A stretch of DNA of 64,000 bases from Enterobacter ludwigii. GTDB lineage: Bacteria > Pseudomonadota > Gammaproteobacteria > Enterobacterales > Enterobacteriaceae. The notes beneath the pieces are model-generated. The model saw nothing but the letters and a program-made list of their open reading frames with translations. It searched no databases and was not told the DNA's origin. The stretch's first letter is position 1; the number at the start of each line of letters is the position of its first letter. Location of the stretch: assembly GCA_023023105.1 (NCBI GenBank), contig CP083824.1, positions 434,001-498,000 on the forward strand, read 5' to 3'. Shown here one piece after another: positions 11,169 through 21,922 of the stretch. Position numbers and translations under genes: made by a program.

Positions 11169-11191
11169 AAAGGCCCGCCGGAGGGCGGGCC
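11167..11191 (-). terminator. frd operon terminator
   Basis: Hairpin with arms GGCCCGCC (11172-11179) and GGCGGGCC (11184-11191). Read on the minus strand it is followed by TTTTTATTT, so it ends the frd transcript coming from the right. It also lies right after ampR. Confidence 0.88.
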
Positions 11192-11198
11192 AGAAGGG

Positions 11199-11558
11199 TC
11201 AGATGGTGACCACGGCAATCAGCGTTACCACGGTCAGAATGGTTGCCAGGCCGTAGAACACCCATTTACCACTCGGAACATGGATTTTCAGGTCATGCAT
11301 CGCATGGTGAATACGGTGCAGGCCACACCACAGCGGCAGGACGATCATCAGGAAGATAAATACGCGGCCGATAAAGCTGCCCGCAAACGCCAGTACGCGT
11401 TCGTAGCTCAGTGCATCGCCCGGGAACAGCCCCAGCGGCAGCATAATGCCGACCAGCAGGATGATCACCGGTGCGATGATGGCACTCCACATGCCGCCAG
11501 CGCCAAACAGCCCCCAGAAGACCGGCTCGTCAGAACGTTTTGGATTTGGATTGATCAC
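11199..11558 (-). CDS. frdD: Fumarate reductase membrane anchor subunit D
   Basis: A 119-residue hydrophobic subunit that with FrdC anchors FrdAB to the inner membrane and forms the menaquinol sites. Three transmembrane helices are visible at about 28-50, 65-85 and 98-118. The start is GTG at 11556-11558, six bases after AAGGAG, giving [22 protein letters not shown] as in E. coli. It is last in frdABCD, ten bases after frdC, with the terminator eight bases past the stop. In K-12 frdD overlaps the ampC promoter; here ampR intervenes. Confidence 0.96.
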   Translation of the reverse strand: MINPNPKRSDEPVFWGLFGAGGMWSAIIAPVIILLVGIMLPLGLFPGDALSYERVLAFAGSFIGRVFIFLMIVLPLWCGLHRIHHAMHDLKIHVPSGKWVFYGLATILTVVTLIAVVTI

Positions 11559-11568
11559 AGTAGTCTCC

Positions 11569-11964
11569 TTACCAGAACAGTGCGACAAACAGAATGACCA
11601 CAGTGACCAGAATCGTCACTGCCCAGAGCCCTTTAATCACCGGCTCTGGCCCCATTTTCTCGCCTTTTACGATAATGTTCGCCGCTTTTGGCGCCAGTTC
11701 AAACCAGGTCTTGGTATGAAGCAACGCAGCCGCGAGCACAATCAGGTTCAGGACAACAATGATCGGGTTTTGTAGAAAACCAACAAAGCTTGCCCAGGTT
11801 TCCGGACCATGCTTGAGGGCGAAAACACCGTACATCAGTTCAAGACTGAACCAGACCGCCGGCACCGCTGTGCCTTCACGCAGCATATAGAAGCGATAAA
11901 ACGGCAGATTTTTCCACCAGGTGGACGGCACAGGCCGTACATAGGCTTTGCGTTTAGTCGTCAT
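11569..11964 (-). CDS. frdC: Fumarate reductase membrane anchor subunit C
   Basis: A 131-residue membrane subunit with three transmembrane helices (about 30-50, 62-85, 108-130). With FrdD it passes electrons from menaquinol to the FrdB clusters. Of two adjacent ATGs I take the second (11962-11964), which gives [11 protein letters not shown] and the E. coli length; GGAG lies six bases before it. It is third in frdABCD. Confidence 0.96.
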   Translation of the reverse strand: MTTKRKAYVRPVPSTWWKNLPFYRFYMLREGTAVPAVWFSLELMYGVFALKHGPETWASFVGFLQNPIIVVLNLIVLAAALLHTKTWFELAPKAANIIVKGEKMGPEPVIKGLWAVTILVTVVILFVALFW

Positions 11965-11974
11965 CATGCACTCC

Positions 11975-12709
11975 TTAGCGTGGTTTCAGGGTAGCGATAA
12001 GAAAGTCTTTCGAGCTTTCCACTTTACCCTGCTGAATGGCGGCGGCCGGATCGACATGCTTCGGACAGACTTCAGAGCAGTAGCCGACAAAAGTACAGCT
12101 CCAGACGCCGTTCTGGCTGTTAAGCTGCGCCATACGTTCTTTTTTACCGTGGTCGCGGCTGTCTTCGTTATAGCGATGCGCCAGGGTAATGGCCGCCGGG
12201 CCGATGAACTCTTTATTCAGACCGAACTGCGGGCAGGCGGCGTAGCACAGACCACAGTTGATGCAGCCGGAGAACTGATGGTATTTCGCCATCTGCGCCG
12301 GGGTCTGGGTGTTTGGCCCCTGATCCGGCGTGCGCGGGTTGCCGATGATGTACGGCTTAATCGCTTCCAGGCTTTCGATAAAGTGGGTCATATCGACCAC
12401 CAGATCGCGCTCGATCGGGAAGTTGCCCAGCGCTTCAACCTTGATGCCTTTGGTGTAATCCCGCAGGAAGGTCTTACAGGCCAGCTTCGGCACCTTGTTG
12501 ACCATCATGCCGCAGGAGCCGCAAATTGCCATGCGGCAGGACCAGCGGTAGCTCAGGTCAGGTGCGAGGTTATCTTTGATATAGCCAAGCGCATCCAGCA
12601 GAGAGGTTTGCTCGTCATAGGGGACTTCATAGAAAGCGCTATGTGGTGCGGTGTCCACTTCCGGATTGTAGCGCACCACTTCAACTTTCAGTTTTTGCAT
12701 CTCAGCCAT
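11975..12709 (-). CDS. frdB: Fumarate reductase iron-sulfur subunit
   Basis: A 244-residue electron-transfer subunit with three clusters. [10 protein letters not shown] plus a later cysteine holds the [2Fe-2S] centre near residues 58-78. [12 protein letters not shown] (about 149-160) and [14 protein letters not shown] (about 205-218) hold the [4Fe-4S] and [3Fe-4S] centres. It carries electrons from the membrane anchors to FAD in FrdA. It overlaps frdA by eight bases, which suggests translational coupling. Confidence 0.98.
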   Translation of the reverse strand: MAEMQKLKVEVVRYNPEVDTAPHSAFYEVPYDEQTSLLDALGYIKDNLAPDLSYRWSCRMAICGSCGMMVNKVPKLACKTFLRDYTKGIKVEALGNFPIERDLVVDMTHFIESLEAIKPYIIGNPRTPDQGPNTQTPAQMAKYHQFSGCINCGLCYAACPQFGLNKEFIGPAAITLAHRYNEDSRDHGKKERMAQLNSQNGVWSCTFVGYCSEVCPKHVDPAAAIQQGKVESSKDFLIATLKPR

Positions 12710-14492
12710 TCGCCTTCTCCTTCTTCTCGGCGGCTTCTGCTTCTGCGCCGTACACGCGTTTAGCTGGTGGCAGCGTGGTGATTTTCACGTCGCTGTAGTC
12801 CAGACGCGTAGTGCCATCTGCATCGCGCCAGGCGAGAGTGTGTTTCAGGAAATTGACGTCGTCACGTTCGGTACAGCCTTCATCAAGACGCTGATGCGCC
12901 CCGCGTGACTCTTTGCGCGCCAGCGCAGAGTGCGCCATACATTCTGCCACGTTCAGGCCGTGACCCAGCTCGATGGTATAGAGCAGGTCGGTGTTGAAGA
13001 CGCTGGAGGTATCAGTAATGCGCACACGTTTGAAACGCTCCTGCAATTCCGCCAGCTTATCGACAGTTTTTTGCATCAGCTCAGGGGTACGGTAGATACC
13101 ACAGCCTTCTTCCATCGACAGGCCCATTTCATCGCGGATCTTAGACCAGTTCTCGTTACCTTCCTGGTTCACCAGGTCTTTCAGGCGTTTTTCAACGTCA
13201 GTAACCTGAGCATCGAGCGCGGCACCGTTAGCTTCACCCGCTGTAGCCGCGCGTTCCATTGCGCGCTCGCCCGCCATGCGGCCAAAGACGACCAGTTCTG
13301 CCAGCGAGTTAGACCCCAGACGGTTGGCGCCGTGCAGGCCCACAGAGGAGCATTCACCCACGGCGAACAGACCTTTGATACGGGTTTCGCACTGTTGGTC
13401 GGTTTCGATCCCGCCCATGGTGTAGTGCGCGGTTGGACGTACCGGAATCGGTTCTTTCACCGGATCAACACCGACATATGCTTTTGCCAGTTCGCAGATG
13501 AACGGCAGGCGTTCCAGCAGCTTCTTCTCACCCAGGTGACGCAGGTCGAGATAGACCACATCGCCGCGTGGCGTGGAGATGGTGTTGCCTTTGCGCCACT
13601 CGTGCCAGAAGGCCTGGGAGACTTTGTCGCGCGGACCGAGTTCCATGTATTTGTTTTTCGGCTCGCCAAGCGGGGTTTCCGGGCCCATGCCGTAATCCTG
13701 CAGATAGCGGTAGCCATTTTTGTTGACCAGAATACCGCCTTCACCACGGCAGCCTTCTGTCATCAGAATGCCGGAGCCTGGCAGACCGGTCGGGTGATAC
13801 TGTACGAACTCCATATCGCGCAGCGGTACGCCGTGGCTGAGCGCCATGCCCATACCGTCACCGGTGACGATGCCGCCGTTAGTATTGTAGCGATACACGC
13901 GGCCCGCACCGCCCGTTGCCATCACCACCGCATTAGCGCGGATCTGGACGAGCGTGCCTTCCATCATGTTCATCGCCACCAGGCCACGAGCCTGTCCGTC
14001 ATCAACCAGAATGTCGAGGACGAAATGTTCATCAAAGCGCTGAATTTGTGGGAACTGAAGAGAGGTCTGGAACAGAGTATGCAGCATGTGGAAGCCGGTC
14101 TTATCGGCGGCGAACCAGGTACGTTCGATTTTCATCCCACCGAAGCGGCGAACGTTGACGCTGCCGTCCGGACGGCGGCTCCACGGACATCCCCACTGTT
14201 CAAGCTGGGTCATCTCCGTAGGACAATGGTGCACAAAGTAGTCGACCACATCCTGTTCGCAAAGCCAGTCGCCCCCTGCAACCGTGTCGTGGAAATGGTA
14301 TTCAAAGCTGTCATGATCCTGCGCGACGGCGGCGGACCCTCCTTCAGCTGCAACCGTGTGGCTGCGCATTGGATAGACTTTTGAAATCAATGCGATTTTA
14401 GCGTTGGGATTAGCTTGTGCTGCAGCAATCGCAGCACGTAATCCAGCACCGCCAGCGCCAATTACGGCAAGATCGGCTTGAAAAGTTTGCAC
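12702..14492 (-). CDS. frdA: Fumarate reductase flavoprotein subunit
   Basis: A 596-residue catalytic subunit that reduces fumarate to succinate as the end step of anaerobic respiration. The dinucleotide fold [10 protein letters not shown] lies at residues 10-19. The histidine in [10 protein letters not shown] binds FAD covalently. [21 protein letters not shown] is part of the active-site region. The start is GTG (14490-14492) after GGAGGAATGTC, as in E. coli. The C-terminus is a few residues shorter than K-12 FrdA, in the variable lysine/glutamate-rich tail. It heads frdABCD behind an FNR-type promoter and is divergent from epmA. Confidence 0.97.
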   Translation of the reverse strand: MQTFQADLAVIGAGGAGLRAAIAAAQANPNAKIALISKVYPMRSHTVAAEGGSAAVAQDHDSFEYHFHDTVAGGDWLCEQDVVDYFVHHCPTEMTQLEQWGCPWSRRPDGSVNVRRFGGMKIERTWFAADKTGFHMLHTLFQTSLQFPQIQRFDEHFVLDILVDDGQARGLVAMNMMEGTLVQIRANAVVMATGGAGRVYRYNTNGGIVTGDGMGMALSHGVPLRDMEFVQYHPTGLPGSGILMTEGCRGEGGILVNKNGYRYLQDYGMGPETPLGEPKNKYMELGPRDKVSQAFWHEWRKGNTISTPRGDVVYLDLRHLGEKKLLERLPFICELAKAYVGVDPVKEPIPVRPTAHYTMGGIETDQQCETRIKGLFAVGECSSVGLHGANRLGSNSLAELVVFGRMAGERAMERAATAGEANGAALDAQVTDVEKRLKDLVNQEGNENWSKIRDEMGLSMEEGCGIYRTPELMQKTVDKLAELQERFKRVRITDTSSVFNTDLLYTIELGHGLNVAECMAHSALARKESRGAHQRLDEGCTERDDVNFLKHTLAWRDADGTTRLDYSDVKITTLPPAKRVYGAEAEAAEKKEKANG

Positions 14493-14601
14493 GACATTCC
14501 TCCAGATTTTTGTTATTTCGCAACGCGACAAACTAAAGGTAGTTCACCTGCCCAAAGGGACAATTGCGAAAGCGTTTCCACTGCTCCTTTATGGGTAAAA
14601 C

Positions 14602-14643
14602 AGTATAACCGTGTAGATGTCAGGGAAATTTGACGTGTTCGAT
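14602..14643 (-). promoter_or_regulatory. frd promoter with FNR site
   Basis: On the minus strand a TATACT -10 box (plus-strand 14602-14607) is preceded by the 14-base FNR-like element 14630-14643, which reads ATCGAACACGTCAAA on that strand. The FNR element is centred 41.5 bases before the start implied by the -10, the classic class II activator position. The surrounding bases strongly resemble the E. coli frd promoter as I recall it. The rest of the 310-bp frdA-epmA interval shows no gene. Confidence 0.75.
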
Positions 14644-14802
14644 TTTTTTGCTGTTCTGTACGGTGATTTATCATCGTGATTGATGAATTGCGTCACGTAA
14701 TTACGCACCTAAATGAAATGCGCGTTTTTACTGCGCAAAATTTGTCTCTGTCCCCGCTAACGAGTAGACTTCGTGCCCTTGTCTGAAATCGGAGAATTAC
14801 CC

Positions 14803-15780
14803 ATGAGCGAAACGGCCACCTGGCAGCCGAGCGCATCCATCCCAAATCTGTTAAAACGCGCTGCAATTATGACGGCGATCCGCCGTTTCTTTGCCGACCG
14901 CGGAGTCCTGGAGGTGGAAACGCCGTGCATGAGTCAGGCAACGGTAACCGATATTCATCTGGTCCCGTTTGAAACCCGTTTTGTTGGCCCGGGGCACTCT
15001 CAGGGCATGAATTTGTATCTGATGACCAGCCCGGAATACCACATGAAACGCCTGCTGGCGGCAGGATGCGGTCCGGTGTATCAGCTGTGCAGAAGCTTCC
15101 GTAATGAAGAGATGGGGCGTCACCACAATCCGGAATTCACCATGCTGGAGTGGTATCGTCCGCACTATGATATGTACCGTCTGATGAATGAGGTGGATGA
15201 CCTGCTGCAGCAGGTGCTGGATTGCTCAGAAGCGGAAACTCTCTCCTATCAGCAGGCTTTCCAGCGCTATCTGGAAATCGATCCATTGTCAGCAGACAAG
15301 ACTCAATTGCGCGAAGTGGCGGCAAAACTGGATCTCAGCAATGTGGCAGATACTGAAGAAGATCGCGATACGCTTCTGCAGTTGCTGTTCACGTTTGGCG
15401 TTGAACCGCAGATTGGCAAAGACCGCCCGACGTTTGTCTATCACTTCCCGGCAAGCCAGGCGTCTCTGGCGCAGATCAGCACGGAAGATCATCGTGTGGC
15501 AGAGCGTTTTGAGGTCTATTACAAAGGCATCGAGCTGGCGAACGGTTTCCACGAATTGACGGACGCGCGTGAACAGCAGCAGCGCTTCGAGCAGGATAAC
15601 CGTAAGCGTGCCGCACGCGGTCTGCCGCAGCAGCCTATTGATGTTAATCTGCTTGAGGCATTAAAAGCAGGTTTGCCGGATTGCTCCGGCGTGGCGCTGG
15701 GTGTTGACCGCCTGGTGATGCTGGCGCTGGGTGCAGAACAGTTGGGCGATGTGATTGCGTTTACGGTCGATCGTGCCTGA
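14803..15780 (+). CDS. epmA: EF-P--(R)-beta-lysine ligase EpmA
   Basis: A 325-residue paralogue of the catalytic domain of class II lysyl-tRNA synthetase (formerly PoxA/GenX/YjeA). It activates (R)-beta-lysine from EpmB and joins it to Lys34 of EF-P. It has the class II motifs: motif 2 in [23 protein letters not shown] and motif 3 in [12 protein letters not shown]. There is no anticodon-binding domain, as expected. I start at ATG 14803, giving [15 protein letters not shown]. It is divergent from frdA, and a REP element follows. Confidence 0.97.
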   Translation: MSETATWQPSASIPNLLKRAAIMTAIRRFFADRGVLEVETPCMSQATVTDIHLVPFETRFVGPGHSQGMNLYLMTSPEYHMKRLLAAGCGPVYQLCRSFRNEEMGRHHNPEFTMLEWYRPHYDMYRLMNEVDDLLQQVLDCSEAETLSYQQAFQRYLEIDPLSADKTQLREVAAKLDLSNVADTEEDRDTLLQLLFTFGVEPQIGKDRPTFVYHFPASQASLAQISTEDHRVAERFEVYYKGIELANGFHELTDAREQQQRFEQDNRKRAARGLPQQPIDVNLLEALKAGLPDCSGVALGVDRLVMLALGAEQLGDVIAFTVDRA

Positions 15781-15785
15781 AAAAA

Positions 15786-15816
15786 TGCCGGGTGGCGCTG
15801 CGCTTGCCCGGCCTAC
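15786..15816. repeat. REP-like palindrome
   Basis: TGCCGGGTGGCGCTGCGCTT followed by GCCCGGCCTA, a typical REP unit five bases after the epmA stop, between epmA and yjeM on the same strand. Confidence 0.75.
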
Positions 15817-15975
15817 TCCCCCGGTGGCAATTTTCCTTTCCATTTCGCATAACAATATTAAAAACTGCCACATTCTCTATACACGGGTCTTTTTCTTAAT
15901 TTGCTCCCTATAGGCACAATTTTTGTCTGGTCTTCTGCTACCATCCGCGCAGATTAATTTCCTTTGGATGGTTCT

Positions 15976-17475
15976 ATGTCCCACTCACTCAAAAAGATGA
16001 CCCTCACCGGGCTCATCCTGATGATTTTTACCTCCGTCTTTGGCTTCGCTAATAGTCCGTCGGCCTTTTACCTGATGGGTTACAGTGCGACGCCGTTCTA
16101 TATCGTTTCAGCCCTGTTCTTCTTCATCCCATTCGCGCTGATGATGGCGGAAATGGGGTCGGCATACCGGAAAGAAGAGGGAGGGATCTACTCGTGGATG
16201 AATAACAGTATCGGCCCGCGCTACGCGTTTATTGGCACGTTTATGTGGTTCTCCTCTTACGTTGTCTGGATGGTCAGTACAGCGGCCAAAGTTTGGGTAC
16301 CGTTCTCGACGTTTGTTTTCGGTAGCGATAAAACCCAGGTCTGGTCTCTGGCGGGCCTCAGTTCTACACAGGTGGTCGGGATTCTGGCTGTTTGCTGGAT
16401 GGTGGTTGTGACGCTGGTCGCGTCTAAAGGCATCAATAAGATTGCCCGGATTACCGCCGTGGGCGGGATCGCAGTGATGTGTTTGAATCTGGTGCTGCTC
16501 CTGGTCAGTATCGCTATTCTGTGCCTGAACGGCGGTCACTTTGCGCAGGAGGTGAACTTTGTTGCTTCGCCTAACCCAAGTTATCAGTCCGGCCTTGCGA
16601 TGCTCTCTTTTGTGGTATTCGCCATTTTCGCCTACGGTGGTATCGAGGCGGTAGGTGGTCTGGTCGACAAAACGGAGAACCCGGAAAAGAACTTCGCGAA
16701 AGGGATTATATTTGCCGCCATCGTCATTTCCATTGGCTATTCGCTGGCAATCTTCCTCTGGGGGGTCAGTACCAACTGGCAGCAGGTGTTGAGCAACAAC
16801 ACCACTAACCTTGGCAACATTACTTATGTGTTGATGAAAAGCCTGGGAATGACGCTGGGACAGGCGATGAACCTGACGCCGGAAGCGGCGGTGACAATGG
16901 GCATCTGGTTTGCGCGCATTACCGGCCTGTCAATGTTCCTCGCCTATACCGGCGCGTTCTTTACGCTTATCTACTCGCCGTTGAAAGCGATAATCCAGGG
17001 CACGCCAAAAGCGCTGTGGCCAGCGCGTATGACGCAACTGAATACGGCGGGAATGCCTGCCAACGCGATGTGGATGCAATGTCTGTTGGTGTGCGTATTC
17101 ATTCTGCTGGTATCGTTTGGCGGTGATACCGCGTCAGCGTTTTATAACAAGCTGACCCTGATGGCGAACGTGTCAATGACGCTGCCGTATCTGTTCCTGA
17201 CGCTGGCGTTCCCGTTCTTCAAAGCGAAGCAGGGTCTTGAACGTCCGTTTGTGATTTTTAAAACCCGCACGTCAACGCTACTGGCGACGACTGTGGTCGT
17301 GCTGGTGGTGGCGTTCGCGAATATCTTCACTGTCATTCAGCCGGTGATTGAAGCGAATGACTGGAACAGCGCGATGTGGATGGTTGGCGGCCCGATCTTC
17401 TTCTCGCTGCTGGCGATGGGGATTTATGAGAATTACCGCCGACGCTCAGTGGCGTACGTCACGGAAGCGGTGTAG
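15976..17475 (+). CDS. yjeM: APC-family amino acid transporter YjeM
   Basis: A 499-residue inner-membrane carrier with about 12 hydrophobic segments, related to glutamate:GABA antiporter-type APC proteins. Its substrate is not known. The N-terminal FGFANSPSAFYLMGYSATPFY replaces the usual GxG of TM1. I start at the ATG at 15976, giving MSHSLKKMTLTGL, five bases after GGATGG. It is convergent with mscM, and a hairpin terminator lies between them. Confidence 0.9.
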   Translation: MSHSLKKMTLTGLILMIFTSVFGFANSPSAFYLMGYSATPFYIVSALFFFIPFALMMAEMGSAYRKEEGGIYSWMNNSIGPRYAFIGTFMWFSSYVVWMVSTAAKVWVPFSTFVFGSDKTQVWSLAGLSSTQVVGILAVCWMVVVTLVASKGINKIARITAVGGIAVMCLNLVLLLVSIAILCLNGGHFAQEVNFVASPNPSYQSGLAMLSFVVFAIFAYGGIEAVGGLVDKTENPEKNFAKGIIFAAIVISIGYSLAIFLWGVSTNWQQVLSNNTTNLGNITYVLMKSLGMTLGQAMNLTPEAAVTMGIWFARITGLSMFLAYTGAFFTLIYSPLKAIIQGTPKALWPARMTQLNTAGMPANAMWMQCLLVCVFILLVSFGGDTASAFYNKLTLMANVSMTLPYLFLTLAFPFFKAKQGLERPFVIFKTRTSTLLATTVVVLVVAFANIFTVIQPVIEANDWNSAMWMVGGPIFFSLLAMGIYENYRRRSVAYVTEAV

Positions 17476-17484
17476 CGGTTAAAA

Positions 17485-17508
17485 CGCCCCTCCCGAAAGA
17501 GAGGGGCG
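17485..17508 (-). terminator. Bidirectional hairpin between yjeM and mscM
   Basis: Perfect arms CGCCCCTC (17485-17492) and GAGGGGCG (17501-17508). On the minus strand GTTTTAACC follows, so it probably ends the psd-mscM transcript. It may also stop yjeM transcription. Confidence 0.6.
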
Positions 17509-17513
17509 AAGAT

Positions 17514-20500
17514 TTACAGGCTTCCCGCCGGGCGCTTACGTGCCGCCGACGTCAATGTTCTTCCCGTTTTACGTCCGTCCAGACTTTCCAGACGCATCTG
17601 GAACGGTGGGAATGGCATATCAATACCATGCTCGCGGAAGCCAGCCAGAATCAGCTGGTGGATCTCGTGGCGCAGCGGCATACGGTGTCCCATTTCTGCA
17701 GCGTAAATACGCAGCTCGAAAATCTGAATCCCCTGCTGCAAATCGACCAGGAACACTTCCGGTGCCGGGTTATCGAGCACCAGCGTGCAGCGCTCGGCTG
17801 CGGTGTAGAGAATTTGTGTCACCTCTTCACTGTTGGCATCCGACGGTGCCGGTAGTGTCAGCACAACACGCGTGACCGAGTCTGACAGCGACCAGTTGAT
17901 GAACTGTTCGGTGATGAATGCCTTGTTCGGCACGATGATCTCTTTACGGTCCCAGTCGCTGATCGTTGTGGCGCGGGTATTGATCTTCGTTACGCTACCG
18001 GTCAGATCGCGGATCGTCACCGTATCGCCTATACGTATCGGTTTTTCAAACAGGATGATCAGGCCGGAAACAAAGTTAGCGAAAATTTCCTGCATGCCAA
18101 AGCCAAGTCCAAATGTCAGCGCAGCGACCAGCCACTGTAATTTAGACCACTCAATGCCAATCATTGAGAAACCCACCATCCCGCCAAAGAGCAGGATCAG
18201 GTATTTAGTGATGGTGGTAATGGCGTAGCCCGTGCCGGGGGTTAAATCCAGGTGTTGCAGCAGAGCCAGCTCCAGCAGCGCCGGGAAGTTACGTACCAGT
18301 TGGGTAGTAATGATCAACACCAGAATGGCAATCAGTACTGAACCTAAGGTTATAGGCTCCAGACTTTCCACACCCTGAACTGTAGATGTCACGTCCCAGA
18401 GAGAGATGTTCTCCAGGAAGCCAAACGCGGAGTGAATTTCCGACCACAGCACGATCACCGACAGGAGAGCAATCAGCATCAGGATGGAGCGCACCAGGCG
18501 CAGGGACTGGGTACTGATGGCATCCAGATCCAGTTCGACATCGTCCGCCTCCGTCGTCCCTTCCGTGCTGTTGACGTGGTTTGGCTCATCCTCACCCCGC
18601 GCACGCTGAGCGAGGATTTCTGCCCGGCGATGCTTGGCACGGTCGAAGGCCAGACGGCGGCGCTGAATCAACATCCAGCGACGGATGACGTGATACACCA
18701 CCAGAAGCAGGAACCAGATCGCCACCGAGGTTTCCAGCCGCGCCAGCAGCGCCTTCGAGGTCGCCAGGTAACCCACCGCCGCTGCCAGCATCGCAATCAG
18801 CGGAGCGCTCAGCAGCAGGTTCCAGAGCAGGCGGTTGAACATGTTGTCGCCGCTACCGGATTTATCAAGATAGAGCGGTATACCGGCGCGTTTCAGGCTG
18901 AGCGTGACGATGGCCAGCGCCCCGCATATCAGCATAAAGCAGAGGCGACCCAGTGAGCCTGAGAACTCCCGGTCGTTAAGATTATCGAACATAATCAGCG
19001 CCATAATGAGTGGCACAATCAGTCCGATGCTCATCAGATAGTAACGCATGGCGCGTGCAACACGATTACGCGGCCAGCCAAAGTGGGCGATGAACAGGCC
19101 ATTTGGCCGCGCGAATGTGGCACAAATCATCACGACCCACAGCAGTGGAACCGTCGCGGTGACGCCATCGCCTATCGCCACGGCGAGCGGATAGGGCCAG
19201 GCTTCCCGCAGGCCGTACCCCAGCGTCATCCACAATACCGGTAAAGGAGAGGCCACGAGAATCGACCAGAACACCGTGCGGAGCGTCAGCCAGAAGTGAT
19301 CCTGGGTGACTTTCCCCACGCGCGAACTGGAACGCTCCAGAAAACGGGTGAAATGTCTGCGCGAGTAAATGCTAAAGCCCACCAGAATCAATGCGCCCAG
19401 CAGTGGGAAAATGGTCTCTTTGCTGGTGAGCATCATCACGCTGGCCTGTCCCAGCTGGCTGAAGGTGTCCAGTGAAATCAGGCGGCGCAGATCCTGAACA
19501 ATCTCAATTGGCCACGAGAAGGTCATTGGACGCACGTCGGAGGTCCAGAAGAGGTAACGGTGCGTTGCCTCGTTTACCTCTTTCAGCGCATCTTCCAGCT
19601 GACTGTTTGACACCTTCAGCTTGGTAAGCTCGAGGATCAGCGTATCACCGCCCTGGAGCAGTGAGTTCAGGAGTTCACGCTGGGTGCGCAACTGGGCTTC
19701 AAGGATCCGGTTTTGCTCACTGCTCAGAGGTTGCCCGTCAGCCTGACGGATCTGGCGAATTTGCGGTTGTTTGTTGAGAAGATCTTCAAAGTGCAGTCGC
19801 TGAACGCGTAGCTGAGCCATCTCGGTATCCAACTGCTGCGGCTTCGGCATTTCCGGCAGGCGTGCAACCTGAGCTCGTAACGCCTCGCCCAGCAGGTTTG
19901 ATGACCCAAGCCACTGCGACTGTTCGCGCAGAGTGTTGAGCGCCTGGCGGACCTGCAGGGTTTGGTTCGTCGCCTGCCGCTGTTGTGAAGCGACCAGGTC
20001 CATACGCTGTGCCTGCTGGTTCAGTGCCGCTGAAAGCTCACGGTTGATCTTGAACTGATCGACGATGCCGACGGGCAGGTTAGCGCTGTTTTCCGCCAGT
20101 AGCTCGGTACTTTCCAGCGCGCGTTCGGCCTCGCGCTGGCGCTGGCTATTAAGCTGGTTACGTAGCGCCTGGAGATAAGCATCAAGCTGTTCGCTCTGTT
20201 TTTGCGCCAGTTCTGAACGCATCCGCGATAGCTCCTGGCGGTTATTGGCGGAGAGCTGCGCCAGCTCCAGTTCATCGACCAGCGCTTTCAGGCGGGCAGA
20301 CTCTGCCTGCAGCCCAAGGTTTTGTGCCTGGTTTTGCGGCGTGTTGCCGGTTTGTGTGCCGACACGGCGTTCAACCTCGTTGAGCTGACGGCGGGCATCG
20401 GTTTGCTGTTGCGGAAGCTGGCTGAGGGAGTCGGCAATTTCACGCGCTCGCTCCTGCTCCTGCTGAGCAAGGCGGCTCTTTTCCAGAAGCTGGCTGCTGA

Positions 20501-20837
20501 CCTGCAGGATCTCCTGGTTCAGGGCGTCCGAGGTCATGCCTGCGGGCACGTCGCGCGGTTCGTCACGCAAATTATTGAGCTGCGCGCGCAGCGTCTGCGA
20601 GAGTTTGGGGAAGTTGTCGATAACCTGCTGATACTGCTGAGCGCGCTCAAGGGAGCCTTTCCGCTCCTCAAGCGCGTTCAGGGCAGACTGGAGCGACTCG
20701 ACGGTCTCTGGCTGAGCGGGTTTGGCCGCTTTTGCCTGCTCCAGTTCCTGCGTTATCTGTTTGGCGTCGGGGGCTGTCGCTGCGTACGCCCCCATGCTGA
20801 GGCACCAGGCCATCAGTAGAACGATAATCGGGCGCAC
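17514..20837 (-). CDS. mscM: Miniconductance mechanosensitive channel MscM
   Basis: A 1107-residue channel of the MscS superfamily (YjeP), exactly the E. coli length. It has a signal peptide ending GAYA, then a large periplasmic region of about 450 residues rich in Gln and Glu and predicted coiled coil, about 11 transmembrane helices, and the MscS core near residues 880-1090, where the pore helix is followed by EIFANFVSGLIILFEKPIRIGD. It opens under membrane tension to release solutes. The start is GTG at 20835-20837, eight bases after AAGGA. It lies 19 bases after psd, so the two share a transcript, as in E. coli. Confidence 0.95.
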   Translation of the reverse strand: MRPIIVLLMAWCLSMGAYAATAPDAKQITQELEQAKAAKPAQPETVESLQSALNALEERKGSLERAQQYQQVIDNFPKLSQTLRAQLNNLRDEPRDVPAGMTSDALNQEILQVSSQLLEKSRLAQQEQERAREIADSLSQLPQQQTDARRQLNEVERRVGTQTGNTPQNQAQNLGLQAESARLKALVDELELAQLSANNRQELSRMRSELAQKQSEQLDAYLQALRNQLNSQRQREAERALESTELLAENSANLPVGIVDQFKINRELSAALNQQAQRMDLVASQQRQATNQTLQVRQALNTLREQSQWLGSSNLLGEALRAQVARLPEMPKPQQLDTEMAQLRVQRLHFEDLLNKQPQIRQIRQADGQPLSSEQNRILEAQLRTQRELLNSLLQGGDTLILELTKLKVSNSQLEDALKEVNEATHRYLFWTSDVRPMTFSWPIEIVQDLRRLISLDTFSQLGQASVMMLTSKETIFPLLGALILVGFSIYSRRHFTRFLERSSSRVGKVTQDHFWLTLRTVFWSILVASPLPVLWMTLGYGLREAWPYPLAVAIGDGVTATVPLLWVVMICATFARPNGLFIAHFGWPRNRVARAMRYYLMSIGLIVPLIMALIMFDNLNDREFSGSLGRLCFMLICGALAIVTLSLKRAGIPLYLDKSGSGDNMFNRLLWNLLLSAPLIAMLAAAVGYLATSKALLARLETSVAIWFLLLVVYHVIRRWMLIQRRRLAFDRAKHRRAEILAQRARGEDEPNHVNSTEGTTEADDVELDLDAISTQSLRLVRSILMLIALLSVIVLWSEIHSAFGFLENISLWDVTSTVQGVESLEPITLGSVLIAILVLIITTQLVRNFPALLELALLQHLDLTPGTGYAITTITKYLILLFGGMVGFSMIGIEWSKLQWLVAALTFGLGFGMQEIFANFVSGLIILFEKPIRIGDTVTIRDLTGSVTKINTRATTISDWDRKEIIVPNKAFITEQFINWSLSDSVTRVVLTLPAPSDANSEEVTQILYTAAERCTLVLDNPAPEVFLVDLQQGIQIFELRIYAAEMGHRMPLRHEIHQLILAGFREHGIDMPFPPFQMRLESLDGRKTGRTLTSAARKRPAGSL

Positions 20838-20856
20838 GTCAGCGATCCTTCTGTTG

Positions 20857-21825
20857 TTAGCCTTCGTCTTTTTTGTCGTCAACCAGCGGGCTGGCGTCGT
20901 GCTCGGCGTTAATCTCTTCCTGTGACAGCGGAGCAGATTCTGCATCTGGCGTCACGAAGGTTTCGGCAGAGACCGCCAGCGGCTGGCCCAGTTTGGTGAC
21001 CGACAGGCTTTCGAGCTGTTCAGCCAGCTTCACTTTACCCGGCGCAAAAAGGTTGATCACGGTAGAGCCCAGCTTGAAGCGACCCATTTCCTGACCTTTC
21101 AGCAGGGCGACAGAGCCTTCCGCTTCACCGGCAGGCCAGGTCCAGCGCTTGATCACGCCTTCACGTGGCGGAGTGATGGTGCCTGCCCAGACGGTTTCGA
21201 TGCTGCCGACGATGGTGGCACCCACCAGAATCTGCGCCATTGGGCCAAATTCAGTATCAAACAGGCAGATGACGCGTTCGTTACGGGCAAACAGGTTTGG
21301 TACGTTTTGCGCAGTCAGATGGTTCACGGAGAACAGATCGCCTGGAACGTAGATCATTTCACGCAGAATACCGTTGCACGGCATGTGCACGCGGTGGTAG
21401 TCGCGCGGTGACAGATACGTGGTGGCAAACGTACCGTTACGGAACAGGTCTGCCATCAGGTAGTTACCTGCCAGTAAGGCCTCCAGGCTGTAGTTGTGGC
21501 CCTTCGCCTGCAGGATTTTGTCGTCTTCGATGTTGCCCAACTGGCTGATCACGCCGTCTGCCGGCATCACCAGCACGTTAGGATCGGTATCAACCGGACG
21601 AACCTCGTCGCGCAGTGGGCGCACGAAGAATTCGTTGAAGGTGCGATAGCTGGCGGTATCCGGCTTCTGCGCCTCTTTCATGTCGACCTTGTAATATTTT
21701 ACGAAAAGGTCGATGACCAGTTTGGTCAGCCAGCCTGCTCGTTTGCTTGCGCCCCAGCCCGCCAGGCGAGTGAGCCACAGTTTTGGCAGAATGTATTGAA
21801 GCGAAAGTTTAAATGCGTTTAACAA
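20857..21825 (-). CDS. psd: Phosphatidylserine decarboxylase proenzyme
   Basis: A 322-residue inner-membrane enzyme that makes phosphatidylethanolamine from phosphatidylserine. The proenzyme cleaves itself at the LGST motif between Gly253 and Ser254, turning the serine into the pyruvoyl cofactor. DYHRVHMP holds the conserved histidine of the protease-like triad. The C-terminal acidic tail ends DDKKDEG. Same length as E. coli Psd. It precedes mscM by 19 bases and follows rsgA on the same strand after 97 bases. Confidence 0.97.
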   Translation of the reverse strand: MLNAFKLSLQYILPKLWLTRLAGWGASKRAGWLTKLVIDLFVKYYKVDMKEAQKPDTASYRTFNEFFVRPLRDEVRPVDTDPNVLVMPADGVISQLGNIEDDKILQAKGHNYSLEALLAGNYLMADLFRNGTFATTYLSPRDYHRVHMPCNGILREMIYVPGDLFSVNHLTAQNVPNLFARNERVICLFDTEFGPMAQILVGATIVGSIETVWAGTITPPREGVIKRWTWPAGEAEGSVALLKGQEMGRFKLGSTVINLFAPGKVKLAEQLESLSVTKLGQPLAVSAETFVTPDAESAPLSQEEINAEHDASPLVDDKKDEG

Positions 21826-21922
21826 GGTAGCCTCCAGGCCATTGTTTTGTCGTTCCTGATCCGGTGGCAGAGCACCGGAACCTGAAAAAAGGGGACGATT
21901 TTAGCGATGCTTAGCTTAGTTG

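Noticed and set aside
12930..14384. A 484-codon open frame on the plus strand, antisense to frdA
   Set aside because: It is a by-product of the codon pattern of a highly biased gene. The translation is rich in His, Phe and Gln with no recognisable domain, and no ribosome site is present. FrdA on the other strand is certain.
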